Shown here piece after piece: positions 5,941 to 6,204 of a stretch of 6,204 nt of DNA. The notes beneath the pieces are model-generated. The model worked only from the letters and a program-made list of their open reading frames with translations. It ran no database searches and had not been told where the DNA came from. Source of the stretch: an uncultured Streptococcus sp. (GTDB lineage: Bacteria > Bacillota > Bacilli > Lactobacillales > Streptococcaceae); NCBI GenBank assembly GCA_916048145.1, contig CAJZGT010000078.1:1-6204 (forward strand), read 5' to 3'. Each line of letters starts with the position of its first letter. Positions within the stretch are counted from its first letter, which is position 1. A program made the translations under genes and the position numbers.

Positions 5941-6204
5941 TTATACTTCCTTTACAAAAATCAATTCCTGTGGTTGGGACAGGTCTTCTCGGTAGGCAAA
6001 TCCTGCAAAGTTTAAGCGACGAGCTTCCTCCACTGTTTGAACTTGATTTTCAATCAGGGCTGTCAGGAAGGTACCACGCGCTTTCTTAGAAATAGTTGAA
6101 TGAATCTTCAACTGACCACCTCTATCCTCCATGAATTTGAAGGTCACCATTTTTTCTCTGATTTCCTTAGAAAACACAGTCTCAAACTCGGACGACAAGA
6201 GAGA
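5941..6204 (-). CDS. yaaA: YaaA / UPF0246 (DUF328) family protein, C-terminal 87 codons, 5' end beyond right edge
   Basis: YaaA proteins are DNA-binding cytoplasmic proteins. In E. coli, YaaA lowers intracellular free iron and limits oxidative DNA damage during peroxide stress; the role in streptococci is assigned by family. The fragment carries the family's C-terminal signature: SSEFETVF, FKFMEDRGGQ, then IHSTISKKARGTFLTALIEN (with the conserved KKARG), EEARRLNFAGFAYRED and a LIFVKEV end. Full-length members have about 240-260 residues, so roughly two thirds is missing to the right. The frame is open to base 6204; the TTG at 6198 is an internal leucine (context SLLSSEFE), not a start. The stop is TAA at 5943-5941. 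The gene converges on the regulator with a shared terminator between them and shows no sign of being functionally linked to the adhesin. Confidence 0.9.
   Translation of the reverse strand, partial: SLLSSEFETVFSKEIREKMVTFKFMEDRGGQLKIHSTISKKARGTFLTALIENQVQTVEEARRLNFAGFAYREDLSQPQELIFVKEV

Noticed and set aside
5859..6089. Plus-strand 76-codon ORF overlapping the regulator end, with a hydrophobic stretch
   Set aside because: It runs through the terminator hairpin and antisense to yaaA. The hydrophobic part comes from the T-rich terminator tail, and no ribosome site is seen.
6196..6198. TTG at 6198 as the start of a short 85-codon gene
   Set aside because: The frame stays open to the window edge, and the sequence before it (SLLSSEFE) continues the YaaA family protein, so it is an internal leucine of a truncated gene.

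Overview
The window looks like chromosome of a mitis-group Streptococcus (S. mitis / S. oralis / S. pneumoniae type). The grounds are a YSIRK signal peptide on a repeat-rich surface protein, an Mga/RofA-class stand-alone regulator, strong AGGAG/AAGGAGG ribosome sites, AT-rich intergenic DNA, and a C-terminal YaaA (UPF0246) fragment that closely resembles the pneumococcal protein as I remember it. The species is inferred, not proven.

Layout: (1) 1-4185, minus strand: the first 1395 codons of a very large cell-surface adhesin, open with no stop and cut by the left edge. It has a YSIRK signal peptide, a low-complexity Lys/Glu/Ala/Pro/Thr stalk containing a FIVAR-like three-helix segment, a polybasic RRRKRS patch, one degenerate MucBP/Muc_B2-type unit, then 4.66 copies of an almost identical 621-bp (207-residue) unit made of a MucBP-like domain, a Pro-rich linker and a Muc_B2-like domain. 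(2) 4186-4402: a 217-bp AT-rich divergent control region with a central GC-rich dyad, an inverted hexamer pair, a direct 8-mer repeat and promoters facing both ways. (3) 4403-5887, plus strand: a complete 494-residue Mga/RofA/RlrA-type transcription regulator. (4) 5888-5940: a hairpin terminator that can serve both converging genes. (5) 5941-6204, minus strand: the last 87 codons of yaaA, cut by the right edge.

How the parts fit: a RofA/RlrA-family regulator transcribed away from a cell-wall adhesin is a known streptococcal arrangement (RofA/Nra with the FCT pilus region, RlrA with the rlrA pilus islet, Mga with emm). The simplest reading is that the regulator controls the adhesin, and perhaps itself, from the shared 217-bp region. 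YaaA is an unrelated housekeeping/peroxide-stress gene that ends the locus convergently.

I see no defence system, mobile element, RNA gene or CRISPR array. The most informative content is the repeat architecture: a homogenised array with a mosaic pattern of variants, an edge copy that differs, and a decayed ancestral unit next to it.
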